From: Natronococcus roseus
Lineage (GTDB): Archaea; Halobacteriota; Halobacteria; Halobacteriales; Natrialbaceae
Length of the DNA stretch: 64,000 bases
Direction of reading: 5' to 3'
Assembly (NCBI RefSeq): GCF_043677095.1
Contig: NZ_JBHLJR010000003.1
Coordinates: 434,001 to 498,000, forward strand
The position numbers and the translations under genes were made by a program. The notes under the pieces are model-generated. The model did not search any database, was not told where the DNA came from, and worked only from the letters and a program-made list of their open reading frames with translations. Every line of letters begins with the position of its first letter. Within the stretch, counting starts at the first letter, position 1. Below, in pieces: positions 52,704 to 61,660 of this stretch.

Positions 52704-53354
52704 CTACGCCGTCGCGGGTCGGCCCCGTCCCGCCGGCCGCCTCTCGAGTCGCGTGCGAGGGAACACGTACACCCGCAGCGACTCGGGGACGACGCCGTTG
52801 GGCGCGACCGTCGCGTGGGGGTAGACGGCGCCGACGACGGGAACGTCGGGCGCGTAGTTCTCGTTCGTCGCGTAGTCGGCGACGGACTCGCCCGTGGCCT
52901 GGATCCGGACCGCGTCGGCCCGCAGGTCCGAGACGTCGACGACCGTGAGTCGGTCGCCGGTTTCGCGGTCGACGACCGGATCGCCCGGTCGGAGCGCGTG
53001 GCGGTCGCAGTAGATCGGACCGGCCGCGTTCTCGTCGACGAACACCGTCTCGCCGCAGTCGTGGCAGCCGACGGCTCGCTCGCCGGGCGGGGGCGTTCGA
53101 CCCTCGTTGATCTCGATGGCGACGCGACGGACGTGCTTGCACCGGACCCCGCGGAAGACGTGATCGGGGCAGGTACAGCGCCCGCCCTCGAGATCGACGA
53201 GGTAGGTGTGGTCGCTCGCGGACTCGACCTCGTAGAGCCCCTCGCCCAGCGCTAGCACCGACATCGGTTCGGTGCGGGCGCGGCGCGAGCGCTCCTCGAG
53301 GGCGTCGTCGGACGGTACTGGAAGCGGTGTCTTCGGTGACGCTGTTGTTTTCAT
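52704..53354 (-). CDS. SWIM zinc-finger protein
   Basis: The 216-residue protein has a complete SWIM motif CTCPDHVFRGVRCKH at about residues 60-74 and a second Cys pair CHDCGET near 97, followed by a beta-rich region. SWIM proteins bind DNA or protein partners and occur with recombination or RNA-processing factors. The C-terminal half is poorly conserved. A role in gene control or repair is suggested, but not shown. Confidence 0.8.
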   Translation of the reverse strand: MKTTASPKTPLPVPSDDALEERSRRARTEPMSVLALGEGLYEVESASDHTYLVDLEGGRCTCPDHVFRGVRCKHVRRVAIEINEGRTPPPGERAVGCHDCGETVFVDENAAGPIYCDRHALRPGDPVVDRETGDRLTVVDVSDLRADAVRIQATGESVADYATNENYAPDVPVVGAVYPHATVAPNGVVPESLRVYVFPRTRLERRPAGRGRPATA

Positions 53355-53603
53355 GGGTGCGTCGGTAGTGATTCGCCGGCTGACGGCCGGCTCCGTGGTC
53401 GACTGACTGTTCGACGATTGTAGGCGAGCGACGGAAATAACCGGACCGCTTGCAATCTCCTGCTCGAGATTTATATATAACGTCCCGATTTCGTCGGATC
53501 CGACGCCTCTGGGGCCCGTTCAGAGACGGGAGATCTGGTCCGGCTGGCGCCGCTCGAGCGCGCTTCGAAGCGTTTTTGCACGGGCCGGGGGAATCGTCGG
53601 GTA

Positions 53604-53861
53604 ATGCTCGAGCGCGAGCGGATCATCGAAATCGTCGTGGCCGTGACGTCCGTCTTCCTGATGCTCGGCGCCATGGTCGCCATCGGCGGCGAGTACGGCG
53701 GTGCGGACAGCGCCCTCTCTCCCGAGGGCGGCGAGATGCTCGTCGGCGTTATCATCGGCTTCATCTTCCTGCTAACCGCAGTCGGGATCGGACTGGCGTA
53801 CCTGCTGAACGACCCGGCCGACGACCTCGACGACGACGCGGACGCACAGAACGCAGCGTAG
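53604..53861 (+). CDS. Small two-TM membrane protein
   Basis: The 85-residue product has TM helices at about residues 8-28 and 46-66, with a glycine-rich loop between, and an acidic tail DPADDLDDDADAQNAA. No family is recognised. It is convergent with the broken gene at 53933. Confidence 0.6.
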   Translation: MLERERIIEIVVAVTSVFLMLGAMVAIGGEYGGADSALSPEGGEMLVGVIIGFIFLLTAVGIGLAYLLNDPADDLDDDADAQNAA

Positions 53862-53932
53862 GCGGCGACGGTTCCTGCCTCGAACCACCCTACCCCTGTA
53901 GCCGCCGGCGAGCCGAGGACTTGGCTTCGTGA

Positions 53933-54111
53933 TTACTCCTTCTCGAGTTCGTCGACCCGCCGCTCGAGGGCCGCGATCCGTCGCTCGTAGCCGCGCTTTC
54001 TGTCGAGATACTCGTAGACACCGATGATAAGCAACAGCGGAATTCCAAGGAAAACACCGTCAGTAACAGGACCACGAGCAACTCCGGACCACCGGGGACC
54101 TGGAGTATCAT
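53933..54111 (-). pseudogene. Frameshifted small membrane protein with C-terminal coiled coil
   Basis: From the ATG at 54111 the frame reads MILQVPGGPELLVVLLLTVF and then turns into nonsense at the A4 run (54051-54054, T4 in the gene). In a second frame the expected continuation follows: LGIPLLLIIGVYEYLDRKRG and the coiled coil ERRIAALERRVDELEKE to a stop at 53933-53935. One extra T would restore a 59-residue protein with a helical anchor and a short coiled coil, a widespread haloarchaeal type. The break is a real mutation, a sequencing error or a slippage site. Confidence 0.65.
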
Positions 54112-54249
54112 CGTCCCATCACTACCGGCCGATCTCACATAAAACTGCGTTCGGACCGACGTGTTCGACCACAGATTCGGCGCTTTCCTTCCGTCTCGGC
54201 ACCCGAACCAGGGGTGGGTGTCGGGTGCCGAAACGGACGGTTCGGTCGG

Positions 54250-55326
54250 TCAGTCTCCGGCGGCCGACTCCTCCGATCCCTCGCGCCAGTCCTCGAGTTC
54301 GTCCTCGTCGGTCTGGTCGATGCGTTTCTCGTAGTAGGCCATCGGGTGCGGAATACGCTCACAGAGGTCGTCCTTGTTCACGCAGTCGCCGTAGGACTGC
54401 ATCGTCGCACAGGAGGGCGGGGAGTACTCCGTCGGCGACGTCTCGCCGCCGATGTGGTCGGTCTGGTAGCGGGTCATCTCCTCGCCGAACGAGGAGTTCA
54501 CCCGGTAGAGTTCGACGATCTCGTCGGTCGACATCCCGATGCTCGTCAGGAAGGCGGTGATCGCAAAGCGGGAGTGGTGGGGCAGGTGTTCGCCCTTCTG
54601 GATGTCGTCCAGCAGCGCCTTCATACACGGCGGGAACAGGTCGGGGACGACGGTGTCGATCTCGCGGGTGAGATCGAGTTCCGCCAGCACCTCCCGGATC
54701 TCGGCGGCCTCGGGCTCGAGGGTCGTCGCGATCGCGTCGGGCACCTGGAAGGGGAGCCCCTCCTCGATCCGCTCGCGGATCGCCTCGCGGAGCAGCGTGT
54801 GCAGTTCGTCCTCCTCGATCGGTACCTCGCCGTCCGAGAGCGCCCGGTTGACGAGCCGCCATCGGTCGTCTCGAAGCCCCGCCGAAAGCGGGAGGTAGCG
54901 GCCGACGCCGATCCGGTACCCGTCGCCCGTCGAGCGAACGGCGTTTGCGAGGTCGAACTCCTCGAGCAGGTCGTCGAGATCGAGCCCGGTCGAACTGACG
55001 CTCTTGAGTTCGACGGTCTCCTCGAAGTCGGCGGTGAACCGCTCGAAGGCCGCCGTCGACTCGGCGCGGGCGTACTTGCGGATCAGGATCCCCTCGTCGA
55101 CCAGCGAGACGAGCACGCGGGCGACGGGATAGGAGAGCAGTTCGGTGCGGGGATCGCGGTGCGGGTCGCCGATCTCGCCGTCCTCGAGCGCGGTGCTCAC
55201 GCGCTGGGTTGCCCGCTCGACGACCGCCCCGTTCTGTTCGACGATCGTCGCCAGGTCGACGGCCTCGGTCGCCACGGCCTCGCGGGCGGCCTCGAGAAAC
55301 GGGTACCGGGCGTGCAGTCGCTCCAT
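54250..55326 (-). CDS. priL: DNA primase large subunit
   Basis: The 358-residue protein from the ATG at 55326 carries the C-terminal iron-sulfur cysteines of PriL: FPPCMKALLDDI, PSCATMQSYGDCVNKDDLC. The helical N-terminal region is YPVARVLVSLVD. With PriS it makes RNA primers for replication; PriS is not in the window. The start is directly next to a GTAAC-N5-GTTAC motif (55329-55343), and a second copy lies about 80 bases upstream. The upstream in-frame extension crosses these sites and is rejected. Confidence 0.92.
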   Translation of the reverse strand: MERLHARYPFLEAAREAVATEAVDLATIVEQNGAVVERATQRVSTALEDGEIGDPHRDPRTELLSYPVARVLVSLVDEGILIRKYARAESTAAFERFTADFEETVELKSVSSTGLDLDDLLEEFDLANAVRSTGDGYRIGVGRYLPLSAGLRDDRWRLVNRALSDGEVPIEEDELHTLLREAIRERIEEGLPFQVPDAIATTLEPEAAEIREVLAELDLTREIDTVVPDLFPPCMKALLDDIQKGEHLPHHSRFAITAFLTSIGMSTDEIVELYRVNSSFGEEMTRYQTDHIGGETSPTEYSPPSCATMQSYGDCVNKDDLCERIPHPMAYYEKRIDQTDEDELEDWREGSEESAAGD

Positions 55327-55328
55327 CG

Positions 55329-55343
55329 GTAACGTAGTGTTAC
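55329..55343. promoter_or_regulatory. GTAAC-N5-GTTAC site adjacent to the priL start
   Basis: This short palindrome, three bases before the priL ATG, has the same half-sites and spacing as the stronger palindrome at 55409-55429. A protein bound here would occupy the 5' end of the priL transcript. Confidence 0.45.
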
Positions 55344-55400
55344 TCGGGGAGGTTAAGCGCCCTGATTGTCCGGCCGCCTCGGCGCTCGGAGCCAAAACGA

Positions 55401-55429
55401 TGTTACTGTCGGTAACACGCTGTTACCGA
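55401..55429. promoter_or_regulatory. Operator array of GTTAC/GTAAC half-sites between priL and hydrolase
   Basis: The perfect palindrome TCGGTAACA-N3-TGTTACCGA occupies 55409-55429. A further half-site TGTTAC lies at 55401-55406, so three half-sites (55402, 55412, 55422) repeat every 10 bases, one helical turn. It sits in the 165-base region between divergent priL and the alpha/beta hydrolase and is therefore a likely shared regulator site. Confidence 0.6.
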
Positions 55430-55491
55430 TTTCGCGGGTCGGCCCTGCCTCGAGGGTCGATTTCAAGGGCGTCCGACGCGTCGGCACGCGT

Positions 55492-56352
55492 ATGCCACGG
55501 GTCACTCGAGACGGCGTGTCGATCTACTACGAACGCGACGAGGGGGAGGGGACGCCGGTCGTCTTCCTGCAGGGACTGGGATTCGGGCGGTGGATGTGGC
55601 GCTGGCAACGGGAGGCCGTCGCCGACGACTACGGCGTCATCGCGCCCGACAACCGGGGGACGGGTCGCTCCAAGGCGGGCCTCCCGCCGCTCGTGGGCCG
55701 ACTGCCGCGAAAGCTTCGCGCCCCCCTGATCTTCAAGTTCGCCGGCTACTCGATCGGCGGGCTGGCCGCCGACCTCGAGGCGGTCCTCGACGACGTCGGC
55801 ATCTACGACGCCCACATCGTCGGCGCGAGCATGGGCGGGATGATCGCTCAGCGCTACGCGCTCGAGTACTCCCGGGCGAAGACGCTGACGCTTTGCTGTA
55901 CGACCCACGGCGGGGTCGACGCGGTCCCGATCCCCGACGAGACCCAGGAACAGATATTCGACACCCCAGACGGCGCGAGCGAACGGGAGGTTATCCGTCA
56001 CCGAATGCGGCCCGCGTTCAACGAACGCTTCACCAACCGGAACCCGCACCTGATGGATCGCATCATCGAGTGGCGCTTAGAGCAGGACGCCGACGCGCCG
56101 GCCCGAGAGGCCCAGGCCGCGGCCGTCCTCGAGTTCGACGTGAGCGATCGGCTCGAGCGGATTCGGGTGCCGACGCTGGTCATGCACGGGACGAACGACC
56201 GAGTCCTCCCGGTCGCGAACGGGAAGCTGCTCGACGAGAAGATTCCGGACACGCGCCTCGAGCTCGTCGAGGGCGGCTCGCATTGCTTCTTTATCGAGGA
56301 CTCGGAGCTGGTCAACCGGACGCTTCGCTCGTTCCTCGAGGATCACGAGTGA
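55492..56352 (+). CDS. Alpha/beta hydrolase
   Basis: The 286-residue protein from the ATG at 55492 has the hydrolase landmarks. The oxyanion region is VVFLQGLGFGRWMW, the nucleophile elbow is VGASMGGMIAQ (Ser), the acid is Asp in MHGTNDRVLPV and the base is His in EGGSHCFFIED. It resembles esterases or 3-oxoadipate enol-lactonase-like enzymes. The substrate is unknown. It shares its promoter region with priL. Confidence 0.85.
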   Translation: MPRVTRDGVSIYYERDEGEGTPVVFLQGLGFGRWMWRWQREAVADDYGVIAPDNRGTGRSKAGLPPLVGRLPRKLRAPLIFKFAGYSIGGLAADLEAVLDDVGIYDAHIVGASMGGMIAQRYALEYSRAKTLTLCCTTHGGVDAVPIPDETQEQIFDTPDGASEREVIRHRMRPAFNERFTNRNPHLMDRIIEWRLEQDADAPAREAQAAAVLEFDVSDRLERIRVPTLVMHGTNDRVLPVANGKLLDEKIPDTRLELVEGGSHCFFIEDSELVNRTLRSFLEDHE

Positions 56353-56430
56353 GTCGTCCCGCCGGCTAACAACCCGTGCGTGCTCGGTTGCCGGTCGTAA
56401 TCGCTCCTTTGATCGGTCCGCTCGCCAGTA

Positions 56431-56745
56431 TCAGTCGCCGCCGGCGAACGCGCCGGTACTCGAGGGATCGGAGACGCAAATCCGGCCGTCGGTGCGAACG
56501 TCGACGTCGAAGCCGGCGTAGGAGAACCGAAGGCTATGGGTTCGGTTTCCGGCCGTTCGACGGGCGTGGGCACACAGCGAATCGATCGCGTCCGGATCGA
56601 TAACGGCGTACAGCGGCTCGAGCTCGAGCGGATCGACGTCGGCAGCGGTTCCGACCGCGTCGAGGACGGCTTCGCTGGCGCTGTCACCGGCGGGATCGAA
56701 CGTTGCCTCGTACCGTCTATCGCTGGGGTCGCTGGTGGAGGGCAT
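56431..56745 (-). CDS. HalOD1 (halobacterial output domain 1) protein
   Basis: The 104-residue protein from the ATG at 56745 has the small HalOD1 pattern: EAVLDAVGTAADVDPLELEPLYAVIDPDAIDSL followed by LRFSYAGFDVDVRTDGRICV. HalOD1 domains are common as free-standing or C-terminal output modules in haloarchaeal signalling. The domain is complete. It is close to a two-component group at 57.8-60.2 kb. Confidence 0.8.
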   Translation of the reverse strand: MPSTSDPSDRRYEATFDPAGDSASEAVLDAVGTAADVDPLELEPLYAVIDPDAIDSLCAHARRTAGNRTHSLRFSYAGFDVDVRTDGRICVSDPSSTGAFAGGD

Positions 56746-56879
56746 GCGCGCTCTTCCTACACGGAGGAAACTGGTAGGGACGGTGCTTACCATATCGAGC
56801 TTTTAAGTCACGACTCGAGTGAGATACAGTCACACGCGAAGGAAAAGCGATCGAACGTGATCGAACGAAAACGGTGGCG

Positions 56880-57623
56880 TCAGTCGCTCTGGATCCGCGG
56901 CGCCAGCATGTAGGTGACCTGTCCCTGTCCCTCGGCGAACCCGAAGTAGATCTTGACCGGGAACTCCTCGCCCAGGTCGAGCGTGACCTCGGCGTCGCCG
57001 GGGATCGCCTTGTCCATATCCTTGAGGTAATCCAGCGAGAACAGCGAGTGAGCCGGGCCGACCTGCAGGTCGATCAGGTCTCCCTGTGTGAGCTCGAGAT
57101 GAACGTCGTCGGTGTCGCCCTCCGCGTCGACGTAGAAGTACTCCTCGCCCTCGTCGACGCCGAGCGCGATGTGATCGGAGACCATATCCGCGGCCTTCAC
57201 CGAGCGGTTGACGTCCTTCCCCTCGAGGACGACTCGTGCGGGGAGGTCGAGCTCCGGAATGTCCGGCTCCTGGCGGATCGAGTCGGGGTCGATCAGCGCC
57301 AGCGTGTACTCGAGTCCGTCGATCTGGATGTGGAGTTTGCGGGTCTCCTCGTCGAGTTCGAGCTGGATCAGCTGCCCGGAGTCGGCCATCCCGGCGATAT
57401 CCTCGAGACGGGAGAGATCGACGCCGATCAGCCCGCCGTCGGCCTCGTAGGACTCGAACGCCGTCGCCTCGAGCGAGAGGTCGACCATCCCGACGTTCGC
57501 GGGATCGACGGCCCGGATTTCGAGCCCCTCCTCCTCGAGATGGATCTTGCACTCGTCGACCAGCACGCTCACCGAATCGAGCGCGCTGGTGAGCGTTTCC
57601 GCGCTCACGATGGCCTTGAACAT
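56880..57623 (-). CDS. pcn: DNA polymerase sliding clamp PCNA
   Basis: The 247-residue protein starts with the classical MFKAIVSAETLTSALDSVSVLVDE and continues with IHLEEEGLEIRAVDPANVGMVDL and FEGKDVNRSVKAADM-type segments (here LEGKDVNRSVKAADM). The final LAPRIQ is the PCNA C-terminus. It is the ring that holds polymerase and other factors on DNA, loaded by RFC (a small-subunit paralogue is at 5710). The acidity is haloarchaeal. The ATG at 57623 is certain; upstream codons are not conserved. Confidence 0.96.
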   Translation of the reverse strand: MFKAIVSAETLTSALDSVSVLVDECKIHLEEEGLEIRAVDPANVGMVDLSLEATAFESYEADGGLIGVDLSRLEDIAGMADSGQLIQLELDEETRKLHIQIDGLEYTLALIDPDSIRQEPDIPELDLPARVVLEGKDVNRSVKAADMVSDHIALGVDEGEEYFYVDAEGDTDDVHLELTQGDLIDLQVGPAHSLFSLDYLKDMDKAIPGDAEVTLDLGEEFPVKIYFGFAEGQGQVTYMLAPRIQSD

Positions 57624-57775
57624 ATGAATCGAGGTACGGACGGTCGCCATAAAAATGCACTCTTTACGCGCGAGCGTGACGCGGGCGCGAAGAAGATATT
57701 CGCGGGACGGACCTGGCATCCGTCCCCGGGCGAACCGAAAACTCCGCCCAGCGGAAACGACGACTCACCGGGGGT

Positions 57776-57985
57776 TCAGACGGCGTCGACCCCGGTGATC
57801 TCGTGTCGCCGTCCGTCGTCGATGGACGAAAGACGCCAGCCGTGAGCGTCCGCGACGGCAGCGGCGATCCTGTGTCCGGGATCGTGCCAGGTTTCGTGTC
57901 CGTCCTTGTCGTCTCTACCCGCTAGACTGAACGACGCTGACGAATCCTCGATTTCGACGAAGAACCCGCCGTCGAGAGCGCCGAC
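57776..57985 (-). pseudogene. Remnant of a sensor histidine kinase C-terminus
   Basis: The frame ends GHRIAAAVADAHGWRLSSIDDG and HEITGVDAV, which corresponds to the last helix and strands of a haloarchaeal kinase HATPase domain (usually GLGLSIVREIVEAHGW and a final F-x-x-x-G-V). Before that GGFFVEIEDSS stands where VEDDGPGIP should be. The ATP-binding glycine boxes are replaced, and nothing of the upstream kinase remains. I regard it as decayed DNA of a former kinase gene next to the functional one. Confidence 0.55.
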
Positions 57986-58139
57986 CGCACGCCCACGGGT
58001 CGATCCTCCTCCTCGTGTCGACCTCCCTCGTTCTCGAGAAGAACTCCGATCGCATGTGCGAAACGCCACCGACCGTCTTACCGTTGCGCGCCCGACCCCC
58101 GCTCGAGGCATCGACGATACGCAGACGCCCGCGACGGGG

Positions 58140-59252
58140 TCAATGTTCGGATTCGAGGCGGATCCGAACGGTCGTTCCCGGCGGTCGCTCCGGGTCGCTC
58201 TCGATGGTTAGACTCCCGCCGTAGCGGTCGACGAACGTTCGCACGAGGTACAGGCCCACGCCGATCCCCTCCTCGTCCGTGGTGTAGCCGCGTTCGGTGG
58301 CCCGCCGGCGATCGGTCGCCGAGAGGCCCGGCCCGCCGTCGGAGACCGTCAACTCCGCGCTCCCGTCGGTTCCGCGAGAGACGTTCACGGTTATCGTTTC
58401 CTCCGCATCGCCGTGGACGACCGCGTTCGTCAACACGTTTCGGACGACGACGTTGAGAAACCGGTCTGCCCGAACCGAAACCGTCCCCTCGGGGCGGTCG
58501 AACGCCACCGTACAGTCCCCGTGTCGTGCCTCGAGCCGATCGATCTCCTCTTCGACCACGGCGACGAGATCGATCGGGACGAGTTCGGTCTGTGGTTCCT
58601 CGAGTGACTCCACCATCACTCCGACCGACTCGGTGAGTTCGACGATGTGCTCGCCGGCTTCCTCGATCCGGGAGACGATCCGTTCCGACTCGGGGTCCGT
58701 GGCGTCGAGCGCTGCGGCCCAGCCCAGGACGACCGTAGCGTCGTTTCTGATCTCGTGGCGGACGAGCCAGTGCAGTACCGCCAGTTCGTTTCGCTGGCGT
58801 TCGATCTCGGTGACCCGGCGTCGCCGCTCGATGGCGTAGGTAACGGTCCGATCGAGCAGCCGTGGCGTCACGCGATCCTTCACGAGGTAGTCCTCCGCCC
58901 CCCGCTCGACCGCCTCCCGTCCGATCGCGTCGTCGTCGATCCCGGTCAGGACGACGACGGCCGTCCCGTCGACGGTTTCGAGAACGGAATCCAACGTTTC
59001 GAGCCCCAGGGAATCGGGAAGGTTCAGGTCGAGCAACACCAGATCGAACGACTCGTCGTCTTCGAGCGCCGTTCGGGCTTCCTCGAGCGTTCGGACGGTT
59101 TCGACGGTCGTGCCCGTCTCGCCTCCCCCCTCATCGGTCGCCACCGGCTCCGTCCCCCGCTCGCGGTACAGCATCGTCCGGTACAGCCGCGCCTGCAGGT
59201 CGTCGTCCTCGACGAGCAGTAGTGTGTGAGAAGAAGACTGTTCAGCGAGCAT
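58140..59252 (-). CDS. Hybrid response regulator-histidine kinase (REC-HisKA-HATPase)
   Basis: The 370-residue protein from the ATG at 59252 has an N-terminal receiver domain (LLLVEDDDLQARL, phospho-Asp in DLVLLDLNLPDSLGLE, Lys in YLVKDRVTPRLL). It is followed by an H-box LVRHEIRND and an HATPase domain with VSDGGPGLSATD and EGIGVGLYLVR. It lacks TM segments, so it is a cytoplasmic receiver-kinase that passes phosphate from an upstream sensor. It is co-oriented with the HxlR-REC regulator 49 bases upstream. Confidence 0.9.
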   Translation of the reverse strand: MLAEQSSSHTLLLVEDDDLQARLYRTMLYRERGTEPVATDEGGGETGTTVETVRTLEEARTALEDDESFDLVLLDLNLPDSLGLETLDSVLETVDGTAVVVLTGIDDDAIGREAVERGAEDYLVKDRVTPRLLDRTVTYAIERRRRVTEIERQRNELAVLHWLVRHEIRNDATVVLGWAAALDATDPESERIVSRIEEAGEHIVELTESVGVMVESLEEPQTELVPIDLVAVVEEEIDRLEARHGDCTVAFDRPEGTVSVRADRFLNVVVRNVLTNAVVHGDAEETITVNVSRGTDGSAELTVSDGGPGLSATDRRRATERGYTTDEEGIGVGLYLVRTFVDRYGGSLTIESDPERPPGTTVRIRLESEH

Positions 59253-59301
59253 TACGTTCACCAGGAAGCGGGCTCTCAAAGGTTCTCTGGCCGAACCCGA
59301 A

Positions 59302-60204
59302 TCAGGAAGCGTCCTCGTCGGAGGGTGACACCTCCGTCTCGGGGTCGGCTCCCTCCTCGAGCAGTCGGCGCCACGGTTCGCGAGCCTCGACCGCGGCCGC
59401 CCGGTCGGCCTCGATCCGCTCCAGTTCCGCCCTCGCGCGGCGGTACGGCGCCGTCGATCGAACGGCCGAGCCGAGGTGGGTCTCGACGAACTCGAGTCTG
59501 TGGCGTCGCGCCCGGACCTCGCGGGCGATCGGTGCCTCGTCGGGGAGTCGGTTTAGCTCCTCGATCGCCGTCCGTAGCTCGCGCTCGGTGATCGGCTTTC
59601 GCAGCAGTCGATCCGCCGGTAGCGAGACGTCCGCCGGTGTCACCTGCATCGACGTGAGGACGGCGATCGGCGTTTCCTGCCCGACTCGAGCGATCGACGA
59701 CGCGATCTCGTCGCCGCTCTTTCCCGGCATCGACCGATCGAGGACTGCGATATCGACCGACTCCTCGAGGCGCCGAAACGCCTCTCGGCCGTCGGTCGCC
59801 GTCACGACGTCGTAGTCGGTCGCGAGCCACAGCGCGTAGAGTTCGAGCAGTCGGCTGTCGTCGTCGGCCAGCAGCACGGTCGGCGCGCCGGCACCCGTTA
59901 CGTGGGTCGCGTCCCACTCCGCCATCGACTCGAGGATCGCGTACAGCTCCCGACCCGCACCGGTGAGCTCGTACTCGACGCGACGGGGCTGTTCCTGGAT
60001 GACGTCGCGCGAGACGACGCCGTATTCGCGGAGGTCCTCGAGGTTGTCCGAGAGCACCTTGCTCGAGATCCCCTCGAGTTCGCGCTTGCAGTCGCCGAAG
60101 CCGAGCCGCCCCTTGGCCGCCAGAGCGACGATTAGCCGTGGCTTCCACTTGGTGCCGAGTAGCGAGCCCGCGACCGACTGTGCCGGATTCGGCGTCTGCG
60201 TCAT
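59302..60204 (-). CDS. HxlR-type winged helix fused to REC and HalX
   Basis: The 300-residue protein from the ATG at 60204 starts with an HxlR-like winged helix (about residues 12-100: GTKWKPRLIVALAAKGRLGFGD, SSKVLSDNLEDLREYGVV). A receiver domain follows (about 109-215, VLLADDDSRLL, phospho-Asp in VLDRSMPGKSGDE, Lys in LLRKPITE), then a HalX tail (about 230-275, RRHRLEFVETHLGS). The DNA-binding part stands before the receiver, the reverse of classical response regulators. It may be controlled by the neighbouring kinase. Confidence 0.88.
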   Translation of the reverse strand: MTQTPNPAQSVAGSLLGTKWKPRLIVALAAKGRLGFGDCKRELEGISSKVLSDNLEDLREYGVVSRDVIQEQPRRVEYELTGAGRELYAILESMAEWDATHVTGAGAPTVLLADDDSRLLELYALWLATDYDVVTATDGREAFRRLEESVDIAVLDRSMPGKSGDEIASSIARVGQETPIAVLTSMQVTPADVSLPADRLLRKPITERELRTAIEELNRLPDEAPIAREVRARRHRLEFVETHLGSAVRSTAPYRRARAELERIEADRAAAVEAREPWRRLLEEGADPETEVSPSDEDAS

Positions 60205-60361
60205 GTGGTCGTCTCCAGTTGCGGACACGTTCCCTAACGTCTCCGAAACGATAAATCGGACGCCCGGGGCGATGACAAGGGGATGGTAACCTCGAGGTAA
60301 CCCGGGGGCGATACCTTCGGCTCGTCGTCGATAGTCGTTCGGAAATCCCCTCCGTACGGTA

Positions 60362-61660
60362 ATGACTACGTATCCGACCCGTTGTTCTCGGTGTGACGCA
60401 CAGTCGGTCACGGACGAGCGAATCGTCGAACACGTTTGCGGGCACGTCGCCTCGGCCGGGGCGTTCGACGACGGCTGTGAGAAGTGCCGCCATCGGGCCG
60501 ACGCCGACACGCTGGCCGACCTGCAGACGGTCGAGCGCTGCCTGGAGTGTGGCCACCGCTCGCCGCTGGAGCCCGACCAGGGGATGATCGGTCCCGTGCC
60601 TGCAGTCTCCTTTCCGACGCTTCCGACCCCGGAACAGAATCTCAGTTGGATTCCGGCCCGGTTCGTCCCGGAGTCGCAACTCAGGCGGGGCGTTCTCAGC
60701 ACTGCGCTTATCGCGATGGTGCTCGTCGCCGGAATCGCCGGTGCCGTCTCCGTGACGCCCATGCTCGAGGGAGAGCCGGCCGATGAGGCGTCGGTCGATG
60801 CCGACTGGGCGGAGTACGACTCGATCGTGATCTTCAGAAATGACGACATCCAGCCGTGGTACAACCAGGAGGAGCTGCGTGCGGTCGACGACGTCTTCAT
60901 CGAACGCGACGTGCCCGTCACGCTCGGGATCATCCCCGACACGAACGGGAGCGCCGCCCTGACCGAGGACCCGGAGCTCTGTGAGTACCTGCAGTCGCTC
61001 GAGACCGATCACCCCGGACAGTTCGAGATGGCGATCCACGGGACCACCCACGAGCCGGTGACCGATTTCTACGGCGCCAGCGAGTTCGGCGGCCTCCCCG
61101 AGGCCGAACAACGCGAGCGACTGGCCGAGGGCGAGGCGTTGCTCGCCGACTGCGTCGACTCACCGTCGTCGACGTTCATCCCGCCGATGAACACGTACGA
61201 TACGACGACCGTCGAGGTGCTCGCCGAGTCGAACTACACCGCCGTCTCCGGCGGCCAGTGGTTTACCGACGAGTACTACGACACCGACAACGAGACCTAC
61301 TTCGAGGCGGGCGGACTCACTCACGTCCCCGAGACCCAGGCGTTCGAGAACTGGACCGCGTACGAGGAGGAGGGCGGGGACGATAGCGACGTGCCGTTTC
61401 ACGACCTCGAGACGCTGACGGACTCGTTCGACGCGAGCCACGAGGAGAACGGTGTCCACGTCGTGATGCTTCATTACCAGTACTTCACCACCGACGACCG
61501 ACTCGAGAAGCTCGAGTCGCTGATCGAACACATGCAAAGCGGGGACGACGTCGGCTTCCTGACAGTCGAACAGTTTGCCGAGGGACTCGAGGACGGTACG
61601 GTCGAGGAAACCGACGAGGGCTGGCGCATCCTCGAGCCCATCTCGGCGGTGAGCCGATGA
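60362..61660 (+). CDS. Membrane-anchored DUF2334 deacetylase with N-terminal zinc (TackOD1-like) domain
   Basis: The 432-residue protein has an N-terminal cytoplasmic zinc domain (residues 8-67) with CSRC, HVCGH, CEKC and CLECGH, a pattern like the TackOD1 output domain. One TM helix follows (about 112-132), then an outside DUF2334 polysaccharide-deacetylase-like domain with FRNDDIQPW, MAIHGTTHEP and FIPPMNTYD. The stop overlaps the next glycosyltransferase start as ATGA. The combination points to synthesis and deacetylation of an exopolysaccharide. Confidence 0.82.
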   Translation: MTTYPTRCSRCDAQSVTDERIVEHVCGHVASAGAFDDGCEKCRHRADADTLADLQTVERCLECGHRSPLEPDQGMIGPVPAVSFPTLPTPEQNLSWIPARFVPESQLRRGVLSTALIAMVLVAGIAGAVSVTPMLEGEPADEASVDADWAEYDSIVIFRNDDIQPWYNQEELRAVDDVFIERDVPVTLGIIPDTNGSAALTEDPELCEYLQSLETDHPGQFEMAIHGTTHEPVTDFYGASEFGGLPEAEQRERLAEGEALLADCVDSPSSTFIPPMNTYDTTTVEVLAESNYTAVSGGQWFTDEYYDTDNETYFEAGGLTHVPETQAFENWTAYEEEGGDDSDVPFHDLETLTDSFDASHEENGVHVVMLHYQYFTTDDRLEKLESLIEHMQSGDDVGFLTVEQFAEGLEDGTVEETDEGWRILEPISAVSR

